From the NCBI GenBank assembly GCA_014156375.1, contig RQJH01000007.1, positions 1-64,000 of the forward strand: a stretch of 64,000 bases of DNA. Direction: 5' to 3'. Made by a program: the position numbers and the translations under genes. Every line of letters begins with the position of its first letter. The first letter of the stretch is position 1. Under the pieces are notes generated by a model. It ran no database searches. It worked only from the letters and a program-made list of their open reading frames with translations, and was not told the origin of the DNA. Below, piece after piece: positions 12,333-20,668 of this stretch. Origin of the DNA: Enterobacteriaceae bacterium 89. GTDB lineage: Bacteria; Pseudomonadota; Gammaproteobacteria; Enterobacterales; Enterobacteriaceae.

Positions 12333-12884
12333 TTACGGTTTATCACTGTTTGCAGGGGAAGGGTCCGAAGCCGGAGTGGCCGCAGCGGTTTTCGCTTTGG
12401 TCTCGCCCTCGGACACCGGGGTTTCTGTGGCAGGAGCAGCGCTCTCTTTTATTGGTTCAGGAGCCTGCGGCTCGGCGCTGGCCTGATGTTCCGCCGTGAC
12501 TGGCGTGACACCCTGACGCTGCTCTTCGCTGCCTTTCACCACCGGGTTATGGATAGTGTTGGCTTCATCACTGGCTCTTTCATGATCGTGCTGGGTATAG
12601 GAACGCTTCATGGATTCTGCCGCTTCACGCAGTTCGTCCATCGATTCCTTAAGCTCCGGAGAAAGATTGCCCAGGCTCGCCTTTTCGACTTTCTTCAGGC
12701 TGTCCTGAAACTCCTGAAGCTTCAGCTCCTGAGCCAGTTCATTTTGCACGGTCGTGGCCAGAGAGCGAATCGCCCGGATCCAGCCAGCCACCGTTTTTAC
12801 GGCCACCGGCAGACGTTTTGGCCCGAGAACAATCAGACCAATCACGAACACCAGCAGCAGTTCACTGAAACCAATGTCAAACAC
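12333..12884 (-). CDS. tatB: Twin-arginine translocase subunit TatB
   Basis: TatB forms the signal-peptide-binding complex with TatC. It has one N-terminal membrane span ([20 protein letters not shown]), the family FGPKRLP-type hinge (here LGPKRLP), an amphipathic helix, and a long Pro/Ala/Glu-rich cytoplasmic tail. At 183 residues it is slightly longer than the 171 of E. coli, the difference being in the low-complexity tail. It sits 3 bp after tatA and 2 bp before tatC. Confidence 0.96.
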   Translation of the reverse strand: MFDIGFSELLLVFVIGLIVLGPKRLPVAVKTVAGWIRAIRSLATTVQNELAQELKLQEFQDSLKKVEKASLGNLSPELKESMDELREAAESMKRSYTQHDHERASDEANTIHNPVVKGSEEQRQGVTPVTAEHQASAEPQAPEPIKESAAPATETPVSEGETKAKTAAATPASDPSPANSDKP

Positions 12885-12887
12885 GAA

Positions 12888-13148
12888 TTACACCTGCTCT
12901 TTATCGTGGCGTTTTGCGTCGTCTTTACCGGCATCACCCTGCTTTTCTGACAGTGATTTCGTTGGGAAATCAGCATCTTCAGCGGAGGTTTTCTTTTCCT
13001 GTTTGTCGTCATCATCACTCATGGCCTTCTTAAAGCCCTTGATAGACGCACCCAGGTCGGATCCCAGCGAGCCCAGCTTTTTCGTCCCGAAAAGCAGAAC
13101 CACAATCACGACAACGATCAATAACTGCCAAATACTGATACCACCCAT
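12888..13148 (-). CDS. tatA: Twin-arginine translocase subunit TatA
   Basis: TatA oligomerises to form the protein-conducting element of the Tat system. The 86 residues (89 in E. coli) comprise a single N-terminal membrane span, the [10 protein letters not shown] hinge, an amphipathic helix with [11 protein letters not shown], and a charged tail ending RHDKEQV as in E. coli. It is the first gene of tatABCD, 76 bp downstream of ubiB. Confidence 0.97.
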   Translation of the reverse strand: MGGISIWQLLIVVVIVVLLFGTKKLGSLGSDLGASIKGFKKAMSDDDDKQEKKTSAEDADFPTKSLSEKQGDAGKDDAKRHDKEQV

Positions 13149-13224
13149 ACTCGTTCCTCTGTGTGAGATGATAATAAATTGACTGGCGGGTAGCTTACAC
13201 GCCAGGGGTATGTTGATGCAAAAA

Positions 13225-14865
13225 TCAGCGGCCTTTTCGCCATCCTAAAAGCCAGGTCACTAACCCTGCGCCCATCAGCCAGCCTGGCTGATAGCCTAAA
13301 TCCGGGCGCATAATCAGCAGCAGCGTGCCGCTCAGCATGAATACCGTCCCCACGCTAAACAGATAGCGCGATTGTCCCTGGCGGACATGGCCGGTTTCTA
13401 ATTCGCGGGCGATTTTATCAATGCTTAGCTGGAGACTTTTGCCCTGGCGCAAACTGTCGTAAATCAGTTCCGGCATTTCAGGCATTTTTTCGATCCAGAA
13501 CGGCGCTTTCTCTTTAAACGCACGGACCAGCGCCGGAAGACCTACCTGATCTTTAAGCCAGGACTCAAGGAAAGGTTTCGCTGTTTTCCATAAGTCTAAC
13601 TGAGGATAGAGCTGACGTCCTACCCCCTCAACGTAAAGTAATGTTTTCTGAAGTAAAACCAGCTGCGGCTGCACTTCCATGTTGAACCGGCGGGCGGTGT
13701 TAAACAGATTCAACAGCACGTGACCAAAAGAGATCTCTGCCAGCGGTTTTTCAAAGATAGGTTCACAGACCGTACGGATCGCGAACTCAAACTCTTCAAC
13801 GTTGGTATCCGGCGGAACCCAGCCAGAATCCACATGTAATTCAGCCACTTTGCGGTAATCGCGGTTAAAGAAGGCGATAAAGTTTTCCGCCAGATAGCGC
13901 TTATCATCCTTATTCAGCGAACCGACAATCCCGCAGTCGATGCCGATGTACTTCGGGTTTTCCGGATGTTCGTAGCTGACAAAAATGTTGCCCGGGTGCA
14001 TATCCGCGTGGAAAAAGCTGTCGCGGAACACCTGAGTAAAGAAGACCTGCACGCCGCGTTCGGCCAGCAGCTTCATGTTGGTGTTTTGCTTTTCCAGCGT
14101 CTCGATGTCGGACACCGGGATCCCGTAAATACGCTCCATCACCAGCATGTCTTCGCGACAGTAGTCGGAGAAGACTTCCGGTACGTAAAGCATTGGGCTG
14201 TCTTCGAAATTACGTCGCAGCTGGATGGCGTTCGCCGCTTCACGCAGCAGATTTAGCTCATCGAGCAGCGTTTTTTCATACTCGCGCACCACTTCCTGCG
14301 GGCGCAGACGGCGGCCGTCCGGCAGCAGACGAGGCACCCAGCGCGCCAGACGATAAATCAGCTTCATGTCCGCTTTGATGATCGGCAAAATGTCCGGGCG
14401 GATCACTTTGATCACGACTTCTCTGCCGTTTTCTTTCAGCCGCGCGGTATGCACCTGGGCAATGGACGCAGACGCCAGCGGTTCAACGGAAAAATCATCA
14501 AACCAGCTTTCGACAGGAATATCGCCCATCGATTTTTCAATCTGCTTTTGCGCCAGCTTACCGTCAAAAGGTGCAACGCGATCCTGCAGCATCGCCAGCT
14601 GATCGGCCATCTGCGGCGGGAAAAGGTCACGCCGGGTCGATAACATCTGACCAAATTTGATCCAGACGGGACCGAGCTCCTGCAGGGCGAGACGCAACCG
14701 CTCGCCGAGCGGCAGATCTTTGTGACGGTTGGGCATCCAGAACAGCATCCGACGCCAGATACGCAGCGGCAGAGTGATACGCATTTTGGGAATGAGCTCA
14801 TCAAGCCCGTAACTCAAAAAGGTGTGGATGATAAAATACAGGCGCCGCATTTCCCCTGGCGTCAT
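13225..14865 (-). CDS. ubiB: Ubiquinone synthesis atypical kinase/ATPase UbiB
   Basis: UbiB (ADCK/COQ8 family) supports ubiquinone synthesis through ATPase activity, probably by handling lipid intermediates at the membrane. The 546 residues equal E. coli. The family KxGQ motif appears as [15 protein letters not shown], the Ala-rich nucleotide loop as [10 protein letters not shown], and the catalytic region as [11 protein letters not shown] followed by IDCGIVG. Two hydrophobic spans lie at the C-terminus. Its ATG overlaps the ubiJ stop by 4 bp, implying translational coupling in ubiEJB. Confidence 0.97.
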   Translation of the reverse strand: MTPGEMRRLYFIIHTFLSYGLDELIPKMRITLPLRIWRRMLFWMPNRHKDLPLGERLRLALQELGPVWIKFGQMLSTRRDLFPPQMADQLAMLQDRVAPFDGKLAQKQIEKSMGDIPVESWFDDFSVEPLASASIAQVHTARLKENGREVVIKVIRPDILPIIKADMKLIYRLARWVPRLLPDGRRLRPQEVVREYEKTLLDELNLLREAANAIQLRRNFEDSPMLYVPEVFSDYCREDMLVMERIYGIPVSDIETLEKQNTNMKLLAERGVQVFFTQVFRDSFFHADMHPGNIFVSYEHPENPKYIGIDCGIVGSLNKDDKRYLAENFIAFFNRDYRKVAELHVDSGWVPPDTNVEEFEFAIRTVCEPIFEKPLAEISFGHVLLNLFNTARRFNMEVQPQLVLLQKTLLYVEGVGRQLYPQLDLWKTAKPFLESWLKDQVGLPALVRAFKEKAPFWIEKMPEMPELIYDSLRQGKSLQLSIDKIARELETGHVRQGQSRYLFSVGTVFMLSGTLLLIMRPDLGYQPGWLMGAGLVTWLLGWRKGR

Positions 14866-15467
14866 TTCCCCTCCAGTTTTTCCAACCGTTGACTTAGCGC
14901 GTCGACTGCACGCGCCAGAGCGGCGCTTTCTTCAGCAAACCAGGCCACTTCAAGCTGCCCAGGTGCCATCCGCCACTCTTCGGTAATGGCTTCAGCTAAA
15001 TAACTCTGCTGACGCTTCACGCCCCGCTGCAAAAACTTCGCCCCGCCGCGCAGCAGTTTGCTGACCCCTTCCGCAGCGAGATCGCCCGTGTAAGGTGCCA
15101 GCAGTTCAGCCGGGTCAAATTCAGCCAGATCGGCCAGGGCAACAAAGTGCTGTACCACCTGCAAATCGCCCTGCACTTCGAGATCGCCTGAGCGAATCAG
15201 TGAGGTCAGCTGTTGTCGGTTACGCAGCTGTGGCAACACGCCGATTCGCGTCGTTACCGTGCAATCCGCTTCGCCTTCCCAGGCCCCAAGCACATCAATT
15301 TGCTGCTCGCTGAAGGCCAGCACCAGCGGTGAGGTGAACTCTTTCAGCTCTACGCGCAGCACCTTGCCCAGCAGGCGCTGCCGGGCGGGCTTCAGCGCGC
15401 GCTCACGCCATAAGAACGTATTCAGCGCGGTTTCAATTCCAGCGGTGACAAGAGGTTGAAAAGGCAT
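14862..15467 (-). CDS. ubiJ: Ubiquinone synthesis accessory factor UbiJ
   Basis: UbiJ is an SCP2-domain lipid-binding protein of the soluble Ubi complex, needed for aerobic ubiquinone synthesis together with UbiK. The 201 residues equal E. coli; the SCP2 fold occupies about 15-115, and the C-terminal helix ([14 protein letters not shown]) is the likely UbiK-binding coiled coil. It lies 12 bp after ubiE and overlaps ubiB by 4 bp. In E. coli an sRNA (EsrE) has been described in the 3' half of this gene; I cannot confirm a separate transcript here. Confidence 0.95.
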   Translation of the reverse strand: MPFQPLVTAGIETALNTFLWRERALKPARQRLLGKVLRVELKEFTSPLVLAFSEQQIDVLGAWEGEADCTVTTRIGVLPQLRNRQQLTSLIRSGDLEVQGDLQVVQHFVALADLAEFDPAELLAPYTGDLAAEGVSKLLRGGAKFLQRGVKRQQSYLAEAITEEWRMAPGQLEVAWFAEESAALARAVDALSQRLEKLEGK

Positions 15468-15479
15468 GATGACCTCCGA

Positions 15480-16235
15480 TCAGAACTTGTAGCCGCGATG
15501 CAGCGCGACAATGCCTGCAGTGAGGTTGTAGTAATCCACATTCTCAAAGCCGGCATCCTGCATCATTGCTTTCAGGGTTTCCTGATCCGGATGCATACGG
15601 ATAGATTCAGCCAGATAGCGATAGCTTTCCGCATCGTTCGCTACCACTTCGCCGACTTTCGGCAGTATGTGGAAGGAGTACGCGTCGTAGGCTTTGCTCA
15701 GCGGCTCAATGATCGGTTTGGAGAACTCCAGCACCAGCAGGCGGCCGCCTGGCTTCAGCACGCGATACATCGAGCGCAGCGCTTTGTCCTTGTCGGTCAC
15801 GTTACGCAGGCCGAAAGAGATGGTGATGCAGTCGAAGGTGTTATCCGGGAACGGCAGCGCTTCCGCGTTGGCCTGCACGTACTCCACGTTGCCAATGACG
15901 CCGATATTGCGCAGCTTTTCGCGGCCCATTTTCAGCATTGAGGCGTTGATATCCGCCAGCACGACGCTGCCGGTTTCACCCACCAGACGGGAGAATTTAG
16001 CGGTTAAATCACCGGTACCACCGGCCAGATCCAGCACTTTTTGCCCACGGCGAACGCCGCTGCAATCGATGGTGAAGCGCTTCCACAAACGATGAATGCC
16101 GAACGACATCAGGTCATTCATGACGTCATATTTTGCGGCAACAGAATGGAATACATGTGCCACCATGTCCTCTTTCTGCGATTTGGCCACCGTCTGGAAA
16201 CCAAAGTGCGTCGTTTCTTGTGAATCCTCAACCAT
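15480..16235 (-). CDS. ubiE: Ubiquinone/menaquinone C-methyltransferase
   Basis: UbiE uses S-adenosylmethionine to methylate demethylmenaquinone and the corresponding ubiquinone precursor. The 251 residues equal E. coli. SAM-binding motif I is [16 protein letters not shown]; the family signature with the [11 protein letters not shown] region and the end [11 protein letters not shown] are present. First gene of ubiEJB, 67 bp downstream of rmuC. Confidence 0.97.
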   Translation of the reverse strand: MVEDSQETTHFGFQTVAKSQKEDMVAHVFHSVAAKYDVMNDLMSFGIHRLWKRFTIDCSGVRRGQKVLDLAGGTGDLTAKFSRLVGETGSVVLADINASMLKMGREKLRNIGVIGNVEYVQANAEALPFPDNTFDCITISFGLRNVTDKDKALRSMYRVLKPGGRLLVLEFSKPIIEPLSKAYDAYSFHILPKVGEVVANDAESYRYLAESIRMHPDQETLKAMMQDAGFENVDYYNLTAGIVALHRGYKF

Positions 16236-16302
16236 CTCAATGTCTGCCTTTGAAGAAAATAGTCTCCGGAGTGTAACAGACTGGGGACGTTTCCCCTATG
16301 CC

Positions 16303-17754
16303 TCAACCGTGCTGAGAGCGATGCGATTGAGGCTGTACGGCAAGGTCTTCTGTTCCAGCCGGAGCCTCTTCTTCCTCATTGCAGGCGGCATCGCTAAGAC
16401 CAAACGATTCTTCCTGCGCTGCCGCCTGTTCTGCCAGCAGGGGATTGATTTCACGCTTCACTTCCACGCCCAGCTCACGGAAAGATTCAGCCTGTGCCAG
16501 CAGGTTACCGCGTCCGGATGCCAGCTTCTTCATAGCCTGACGGTAGTTATCCTGAGCTTTATCAAGCCCCTGACCGACGGCCGACATATCGTCGACAAAC
16601 AGGCGCATTTTGTCATACAGGCGGCTGGCCCGGTCGGCAATCTGCTGCGCATTTCGGCTTTGATGCTCGTAGCGCCAGAGATTGGCAATGGTGCGCAGCG
16701 CCACCAGCAGCGTGGTCGGACTCACCAGCATGATGTTGTTTTTCAGCGCTTCGGAGATGAGTTCCGGCTGTCTGTCTATCGCCAGCAGAAACGCGGGTTC
16801 CACGGGAATAAACATCAGCACATAGTCCAGCGACCGCAGGCCAGGCAGCTGCTGGTAATCTTTGCGGCTCAGCAGGCGGATGTGGTTTCTGACTGAGGCG
16901 ATATGCTCCTGAAGCGCGGCTTCACGGGTATAGTCATCTTCCGCGTTGAAGTAACGCTCATAGGCAACCAGCGTCATTTTGGCATCGATGACCACGTCTT
17001 TTTCCTGCGGCAGACGCACGATCACATCCGGCTGCATACGCGAGCGCGATTCCGTTTCGATACTGACCTGAGTCTGATACTCATAACCTTCGCGCAGGCC
17101 GGAAGCTTCCAGCACGCGGGTGAGGACAACCTCGCCCCAGTTACCCTGCGTTTTATTGTCGCCTTTCAGTGCCTTCGTCAGGTTTACGGCTTCCTGGGTC
17201 ATTTGCGCATTGAGCTGCTGAAGGTTGCGGATTTCATGCGCCAGAGTGTGACGCTCCTGCGCTTCTTTACCGAAGCTGTCCTGCACCTGGCGGCGGAAAC
17301 CGTCGAGCTGTTCGCGCAGCGGCGTCAGCAATCCATGCAGGCTCTGGCGGTTCTGTTCATCCACGCGGCGGTTGCTGTGCTCGAAGATTCGGTTGGCAAG
17401 GTTTTCAAACTGCTCGCTGAGGCGCTGCTCGCTGTTCACCATCTGGCGGATTTTGTCTTCCGCGTGCAGCTGGGTGGATTCCAGACGGGTGGTGACTTCA
17501 CGCAGATCGGCCTCCAGCGAGGCGTTGATATCCCGCAGGCTGCGCAGCTCGTTATTGAGGAGTTCACATTCATCGCGCCAGTGGGCATGCAACGCCAGCT
17601 GCTGTTTTGCCGCGCTGAGCTCGATTTCCAGATCGTGTCTGTCTTCGATGAAATCAGCCCGCAGGCGGTCAGCGTGCGACTTAGTCGCCAGCCAGCCGAA
17701 TAAGCCCCCGACAACCAGCGCCACGACTGCGCTCACAATGATTGAAATATCCAC
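16303..17754 (-). CDS. rmuC: DNA recombination protein RmuC
   Basis: RmuC is a membrane-anchored coiled-coil protein with a predicted nuclease-like domain that limits recombination between inverted repeats. The 483 residues (475 in E. coli) start with a hydrophobic span, continue with a long coiled coil (about 30-200), then the RmuC domain with NWGEVVLTRVLEASGL and KDVVIDAKMTLVAYERY, where DAK-type residues resemble a nuclease core. The extra length is in the acidic C-terminal tail. Upstream lies the udp terminator region. Confidence 0.95.
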   Translation of the reverse strand: MDISIIVSAVVALVVGGLFGWLATKSHADRLRADFIEDRHDLEIELSAAKQQLALHAHWRDECELLNNELRSLRDINASLEADLREVTTRLESTQLHAEDKIRQMVNSEQRLSEQFENLANRIFEHSNRRVDEQNRQSLHGLLTPLREQLDGFRRQVQDSFGKEAQERHTLAHEIRNLQQLNAQMTQEAVNLTKALKGDNKTQGNWGEVVLTRVLEASGLREGYEYQTQVSIETESRSRMQPDVIVRLPQEKDVVIDAKMTLVAYERYFNAEDDYTREAALQEHIASVRNHIRLLSRKDYQQLPGLRSLDYVLMFIPVEPAFLLAIDRQPELISEALKNNIMLVSPTTLLVALRTIANLWRYEHQSRNAQQIADRASRLYDKMRLFVDDMSAVGQGLDKAQDNYRQAMKKLASGRGNLLAQAESFRELGVEVKREINPLLAEQAAAQEESFGLSDAACNEEEEAPAGTEDLAVQPQSHRSQHG

Positions 17755-17846
17755 CTTTCCCCCTGCTTCAACGGCTTACCGGCACAAGATAGAATTGTGC
17801 TGTATACACGTCCAGTTTAAAAGGTTTTCTGTGCGAGGATGTACGC

Positions 17847-17875
17847 AAAAAATAAAGGCCGAACTTGTCGGCCTT
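17847..17875 (-). terminator. Rho-independent terminator of udp
   Basis: On the minus strand the perfect 8-bp stem AAGGCCGA/TCGGCCTT, with loop CAAGT, is followed by TATTTTTT. It lies 18 bp past the udp stop. Confidence 0.9.
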
Positions 17876-17893
17876 AGAGAAGAGAAGGGAAAA

Positions 17894-18655
17894 CTACAGC
17901 AGGCGGCGGGCCGCCTCGACCACGATTTTCACCGCGTGGCTTTCAGTTTTCTTCATGGTTTCCGCGTTTGGAATTTCCTGCTGGGTGCGGTTGACGATCA
18001 CGCCAGCAACCATCCCGGCTCGCAGGCCCTGGCTGGAGCACATGGTCAGCAGGGTCGCTGATTCCATTTCGTAGTTCATCACGCCCATTGACTGCCACTC
18101 TTCCATTGAGCCTTTGTAGCGGCTGACCACACGGCCGGAGAAGGTGTCGTAACGCTCCTGGCCTGGGTAGAAGGTGTCAGAAGAAGCAGTCACACCGATG
18201 TGCGTGGTTGCCCCCACGGATTTAGCGGCTTCAACCAGTGCGGTGGTACAAGCGAAATCAGCAACCGCCGGGTATTCCATTGGGGCAAAGTGCAGGCTCG
18301 CGCCGTCCAGACGAACGGATGCGGTGGTGACCAGCACGTCGCCAACGTTGATGTTTGGCTGAATGGCTCCAGTGGTGCCCACGCGCAGGAAGGTGCGAAT
18401 GCCCAGCTGCGCCAGCTCTTCCACGGCGATAGAAGTAGAAGGACCGCCGATACCGGTTGAGCAAACGATAACTGGTTTGCCATCCAGCTCTGCACGCCAG
18501 GAGGTGAATTCACGATGAGATGCCAGCTTGACCGGCTTATCCATCAGCGCGGCGATCTTTTCCACACGCTCCGGATCGCCCGGGACGATAGCGAGCGTTG
18601 CCCCTTGTAAATCGTTTTTGGTGAGGCCGAGATGAAAAACATCAGACTTAGACAT
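17894..18655 (-). CDS. udp: Uridine phosphorylase
   Basis: Udp phosphorolyses uridine to uracil and ribose-1-phosphate in pyrimidine salvage; the active enzyme is a hexamer. The 253 residues equal E. coli. Phosphate- and nucleoside-binding stretches [27 protein letters not shown] and the MEMES-type motif ([10 protein letters not shown]) are visible. The ribosome site AGAGGAG precedes the ATG. A paired CRP promoter lies upstream and a terminator follows. Confidence 0.97.
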   Translation of the reverse strand: MSKSDVFHLGLTKNDLQGATLAIVPGDPERVEKIAALMDKPVKLASHREFTSWRAELDGKPVIVCSTGIGGPSTSIAVEELAQLGIRTFLRVGTTGAIQPNINVGDVLVTTASVRLDGASLHFAPMEYPAVADFACTTALVEAAKSVGATTHIGVTASSDTFYPGQERYDTFSGRVVSRYKGSMEEWQSMGVMNYEMESATLLTMCSSQGLRAGMVAGVIVNRTQQEIPNAETMKKTESHAVKIVVEAARRLL

Positions 18656-18700
18656 AAAAAACTCCTCTCTGGATCAGATTATCAGCAGAAGCAAAAACGC

Positions 18701-18796
18701 ACTTTACCGAAGCTTCGGGCATATTTTCGTGACAATCATCACTATGATTGAAAATGTTTGCATTGATTTTCTTATAAAAAGTGATTTACATCACAT
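18701..18796 (-). promoter_or_regulatory. udp promoter with two CRP sites (CRP/CytR type)
   Basis: Two CRP-like palindromes are present: GTGACAATCATCAC (18729-18742, centre 18735.5) and GTGATTTACATCAC (18781-18794, centre 18787.5). Their centres are exactly 52 bp apart, the arrangement used at CytR-regulated promoters such as E. coli udp. A -10-like TAAAGT (18701-18706) places transcription start near 18694, about 41.5 bp from the proximal site. The stretch GTTTGCATT between the sites is a plausible CytR contact. Expression should need cAMP-CRP and be repressed by CytR until cytidine is present. Confidence 0.8.
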
Positions 18797-18906
18797 TAAC
18801 AAGCCTAAGCGACGATCCCTGCACATAAGATAGCCGTTTTCTGGCACTGTGAATCGTTAACCTGCGGACTATATTTATTTCTGCGCTAATTGGTACGGAG
18901 AATGCC

Positions 18907-19713
18907 ATGACTGAAAAAACCGGCTTTGCCCCTGCAGCTGCCCCGCACGCCTCAACCATCGTTCATACGCCTGAAGAGGCGATCAGCGCGGGAGAAACCT
19001 CTATCCCATCGCAGGGTGAAAACATGCCTGCGTATCATGCCCGCCCGAAAGACGCCCACGGCCCGCTGCCGGTGGTGATTGTCGTTCAGGAAATTTTTGG
19101 CGTGCATGAGCATATTCGCGATATCTGTCGCCGTCTGGCAAAAGAAGGCTATCTGGCCATTGCGCCGGAGCTGTACTTCCGTCAGGGCGATCCGAATGAT
19201 TATGCCGACATTCCGACGCTGTTCAGCGAGCTGGTAACAAAAGTGCCGGATGCCCAGGTGCTGGCCGATCTCGATCACGTCGCCAGCTGGGCCTCGCGCA
19301 ACGGCGGTGATGCCAGCCGCCTGCTGGTCACCGGCTTCTGCTGGGGCGGTCGCATCGCCTGGCTGTATGCGGCGCATAATCCGCAGCTGAAAGCCGCTGT
19401 CGCCTGGTATGGCAAGCTGCTGGGCGATAAGTCTCTGAACTCTCCCAAATATCCGGTGGACGTTGCCACAGATCTCACCGCCCCGGTGCTGGGTTTATAC
19501 GGCGGTCAGGATACGGGCATTTCGCTGGAAAGCGTGGAGACCATGCGTCAGGCGCTGCGTGCCGCTAACGCGACGGCAGAAATCATCGTTTACCCAGAAG
19601 CCGGACATGCTTTTAACGCCGACTATCGTCCGAGCTACCATGAAGAATCGGCCAAAGATGGCTGGCAGCGCATGCTGGCGTGGTTTGGGCAGTATGGTGG
19701 GAAGAAGGGATAA
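18907..19713 (+). CDS. dlhH: Dienelactone hydrolase family protein
   Basis: A predicted alpha/beta hydrolase of the dienelactone hydrolase family (E. coli DlhH/YsgA); its physiological substrate is unknown. The 268 residues compare with about 271 in E. coli. The catalytic Cys nucleophile lies in GFCWGGRIAW, an Asp in GGQDTGI and a His in PEAGHAFNADYRPSYH. The N-terminal 30 residues are not a clear signal peptide. ATG 18907 has GGAG eight bases upstream. It is divergent from udp. Confidence 0.93.
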   Translation: MTEKTGFAPAAAPHASTIVHTPEEAISAGETSIPSQGENMPAYHARPKDAHGPLPVVIVVQEIFGVHEHIRDICRRLAKEGYLAIAPELYFRQGDPNDYADIPTLFSELVTKVPDAQVLADLDHVASWASRNGGDASRLLVTGFCWGGRIAWLYAAHNPQLKAAVAWYGKLLGDKSLNSPKYPVDVATDLTAPVLGLYGGQDTGISLESVETMRQALRAANATAEIIVYPEAGHAFNADYRPSYHEESAKDGWQRMLAWFGQYGGKKG

Positions 19714-19723
19714 GTTTGTGAGC

Positions 19724-19743
19724 GCCCGGCAGTGACGCCGGGC
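19724..19743. terminator. Hairpin between dlhH and the convergent gene
   Basis: Perfect 7-bp stem GCCCGGC/GCCGGGC with loop AGTGAC, 10 bp after the dlhH stop and 13 bp before the end of the convergent gene. No T run follows on either strand, so it may be a transcript-end stabiliser rather than a true intrinsic terminator. Confidence 0.45.
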
Positions 19744-19755
19744 AATATTGCGTTG

Positions 19756-20211
19756 CTATTTCCGCTCAATAAACGGCGTTTTCACTTGCTCCACCAGCAG
19801 ATACACCAGATCGTGAAGCAGCCCCGTCAGCTCGCGGTTCACCTCTTCATTTAAGGTGGCCCCTGAAACAGCCTGCACGAGACTTTTGGCATAATTCACC
19901 AGCATTTCTGTATCGTGCCAACAGTCCGGAACAGCGGATACGGGCAGGGTTTCCACCGTCAGCTGTTGCACCAGATAATCCGGCAAGTCTTCGGCACAGC
20001 ATTTTTCCAGCAGCGTTAAGGCGTGAGATAAACGCCCGCACAGCGCCAGTCGGTAGAACTCCTCTTCACATTCCACCATCACAGAAACAAAAGTGGCGCA
20101 GAGATCGGCAACGGTGAACAGATCGGCTTTTCCGGAAAGAGGGATGGCAAGCACTTCTTCGATTTGAGCCTGATATTCTTCAGGGTAAGTCCGGGTGGGG
20201 ATCGTAGCCAT
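19756..20211 (-). CDS. Uncharacterised 151-residue protein
   Basis: I do not recognise this gene; E. coli K-12 has nothing here. The product starts MATIPTRTYPEEYQ, is acidic and mostly helical in appearance, rich in Leu/Val, with four Cys (two adjacent in EKCCAED), no signal peptide and no clear membrane span. The ATG at 20211 has GGAGG 9-13 bases upstream. Reading could extend 32 codons further, but that part runs through the repeat-rich leader. It lies between dlhH (convergent) and metE (same strand, 458 bp away). The leader resembles satellite-phage immunity regions, so a remnant phage gene is an inference worth testing. Confidence 0.7.
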   Translation of the reverse strand: MATIPTRTYPEEYQAQIEEVLAIPLSGKADLFTVADLCATFVSVMVECEEEFYRLALCGRLSHALTLLEKCCAEDLPDYLVQQLTVETLPVSAVPDCWHDTEMLVNYAKSLVQAVSGATLNEEVNRELTGLLHDLVYLLVEQVKTPFIERK

Positions 20212-20220
20212 AAGGCAGCC

Positions 20221-20425
20221 TCCATGTATGTATCTTAGAAGCCACCGCCTGGAGTTCCTACGCTCACAGGTGGTGACGCTGACGGGGGTAGGAAACCGGC
20301 CATACATGGAAATCCGGTCAACCTTTCGGTTGCCCCGCCAACGTCACCATAGATTTTACTGAGATGTACGTCGGCCTGACACATAAAAATGCGTCACCAT
20401 GTATGTATTTCGGGTTCCTACGCCC
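20221..20425 (-). other. Leader with alternating complementary repeats, P4-immunity-like
   Basis: Three related blocks lie ahead of the 151-residue gene. On the plus strand the outer blocks carry CCATGTATG (20222-20230 and 20397-20405) and TTCCTAC (20255-20261 and 20415-20421). The middle block carries their complements, GTAGGAA (20288-20294) and CATACATGG (20301-20309). A local hairpin ACCTTTCGGT lies in 20321-20330. In a minus-strand transcript the middle block could pair with either flank, never both. This A-B-C layout is that of the phage P4 CI immunity RNA region, where such pairing controls termination. The assignment is by architecture, not by sequence search. Confidence 0.5.
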
Positions 20426-20569
20426 GACTGCGGGTTTGACCGCAGCCACATCACCCTATACCCGCACCATTTACAGGTAAAGCGATAAATAGCGTTGCAG
20501 AAGAGTTGCTTAAAATTTTGCGTAGCGCTTTCCAGAATTGGGCTGCAAGGCGGATTTGTTACATGAATT

Positions 20570-20664
20570 GCCTGATGCGCTGCGCTTATCAGGCCTACAA
20601 AACCAAACATCGTAGGTCCGGTAAGCGCAAGCGCCACCGGGCATTACAGGTTGCCCGGTGGCCG
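20570..20664. repeat. REP/BIME cluster
   Basis: Palindromic REP-type units in opposite orientation: GCCTGATGCGCTGCGCTTATC at 20570-20590 and flanking bases, and a mirrored unit at about 20611-20642. A perfect 11-bp inverted repeat GCCACCGGGCA/TGCCCGGTGGC (20632-20642 and 20652-20662) ends 7 bp after the metE stop. Such clusters stabilise or end transcripts and bind gyrase/IHF in enterics. Confidence 0.8.
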
Positions 20665-20668
20665 GGAA

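Noticed and set aside
20356-20637. 93-codon open frame on the minus strand before the 151-residue gene
   Set aside because: It runs through REP elements and the repeat leader; repeats explain the open frame better than a protein does, though an Ash-like leader ORF is not fully excluded.
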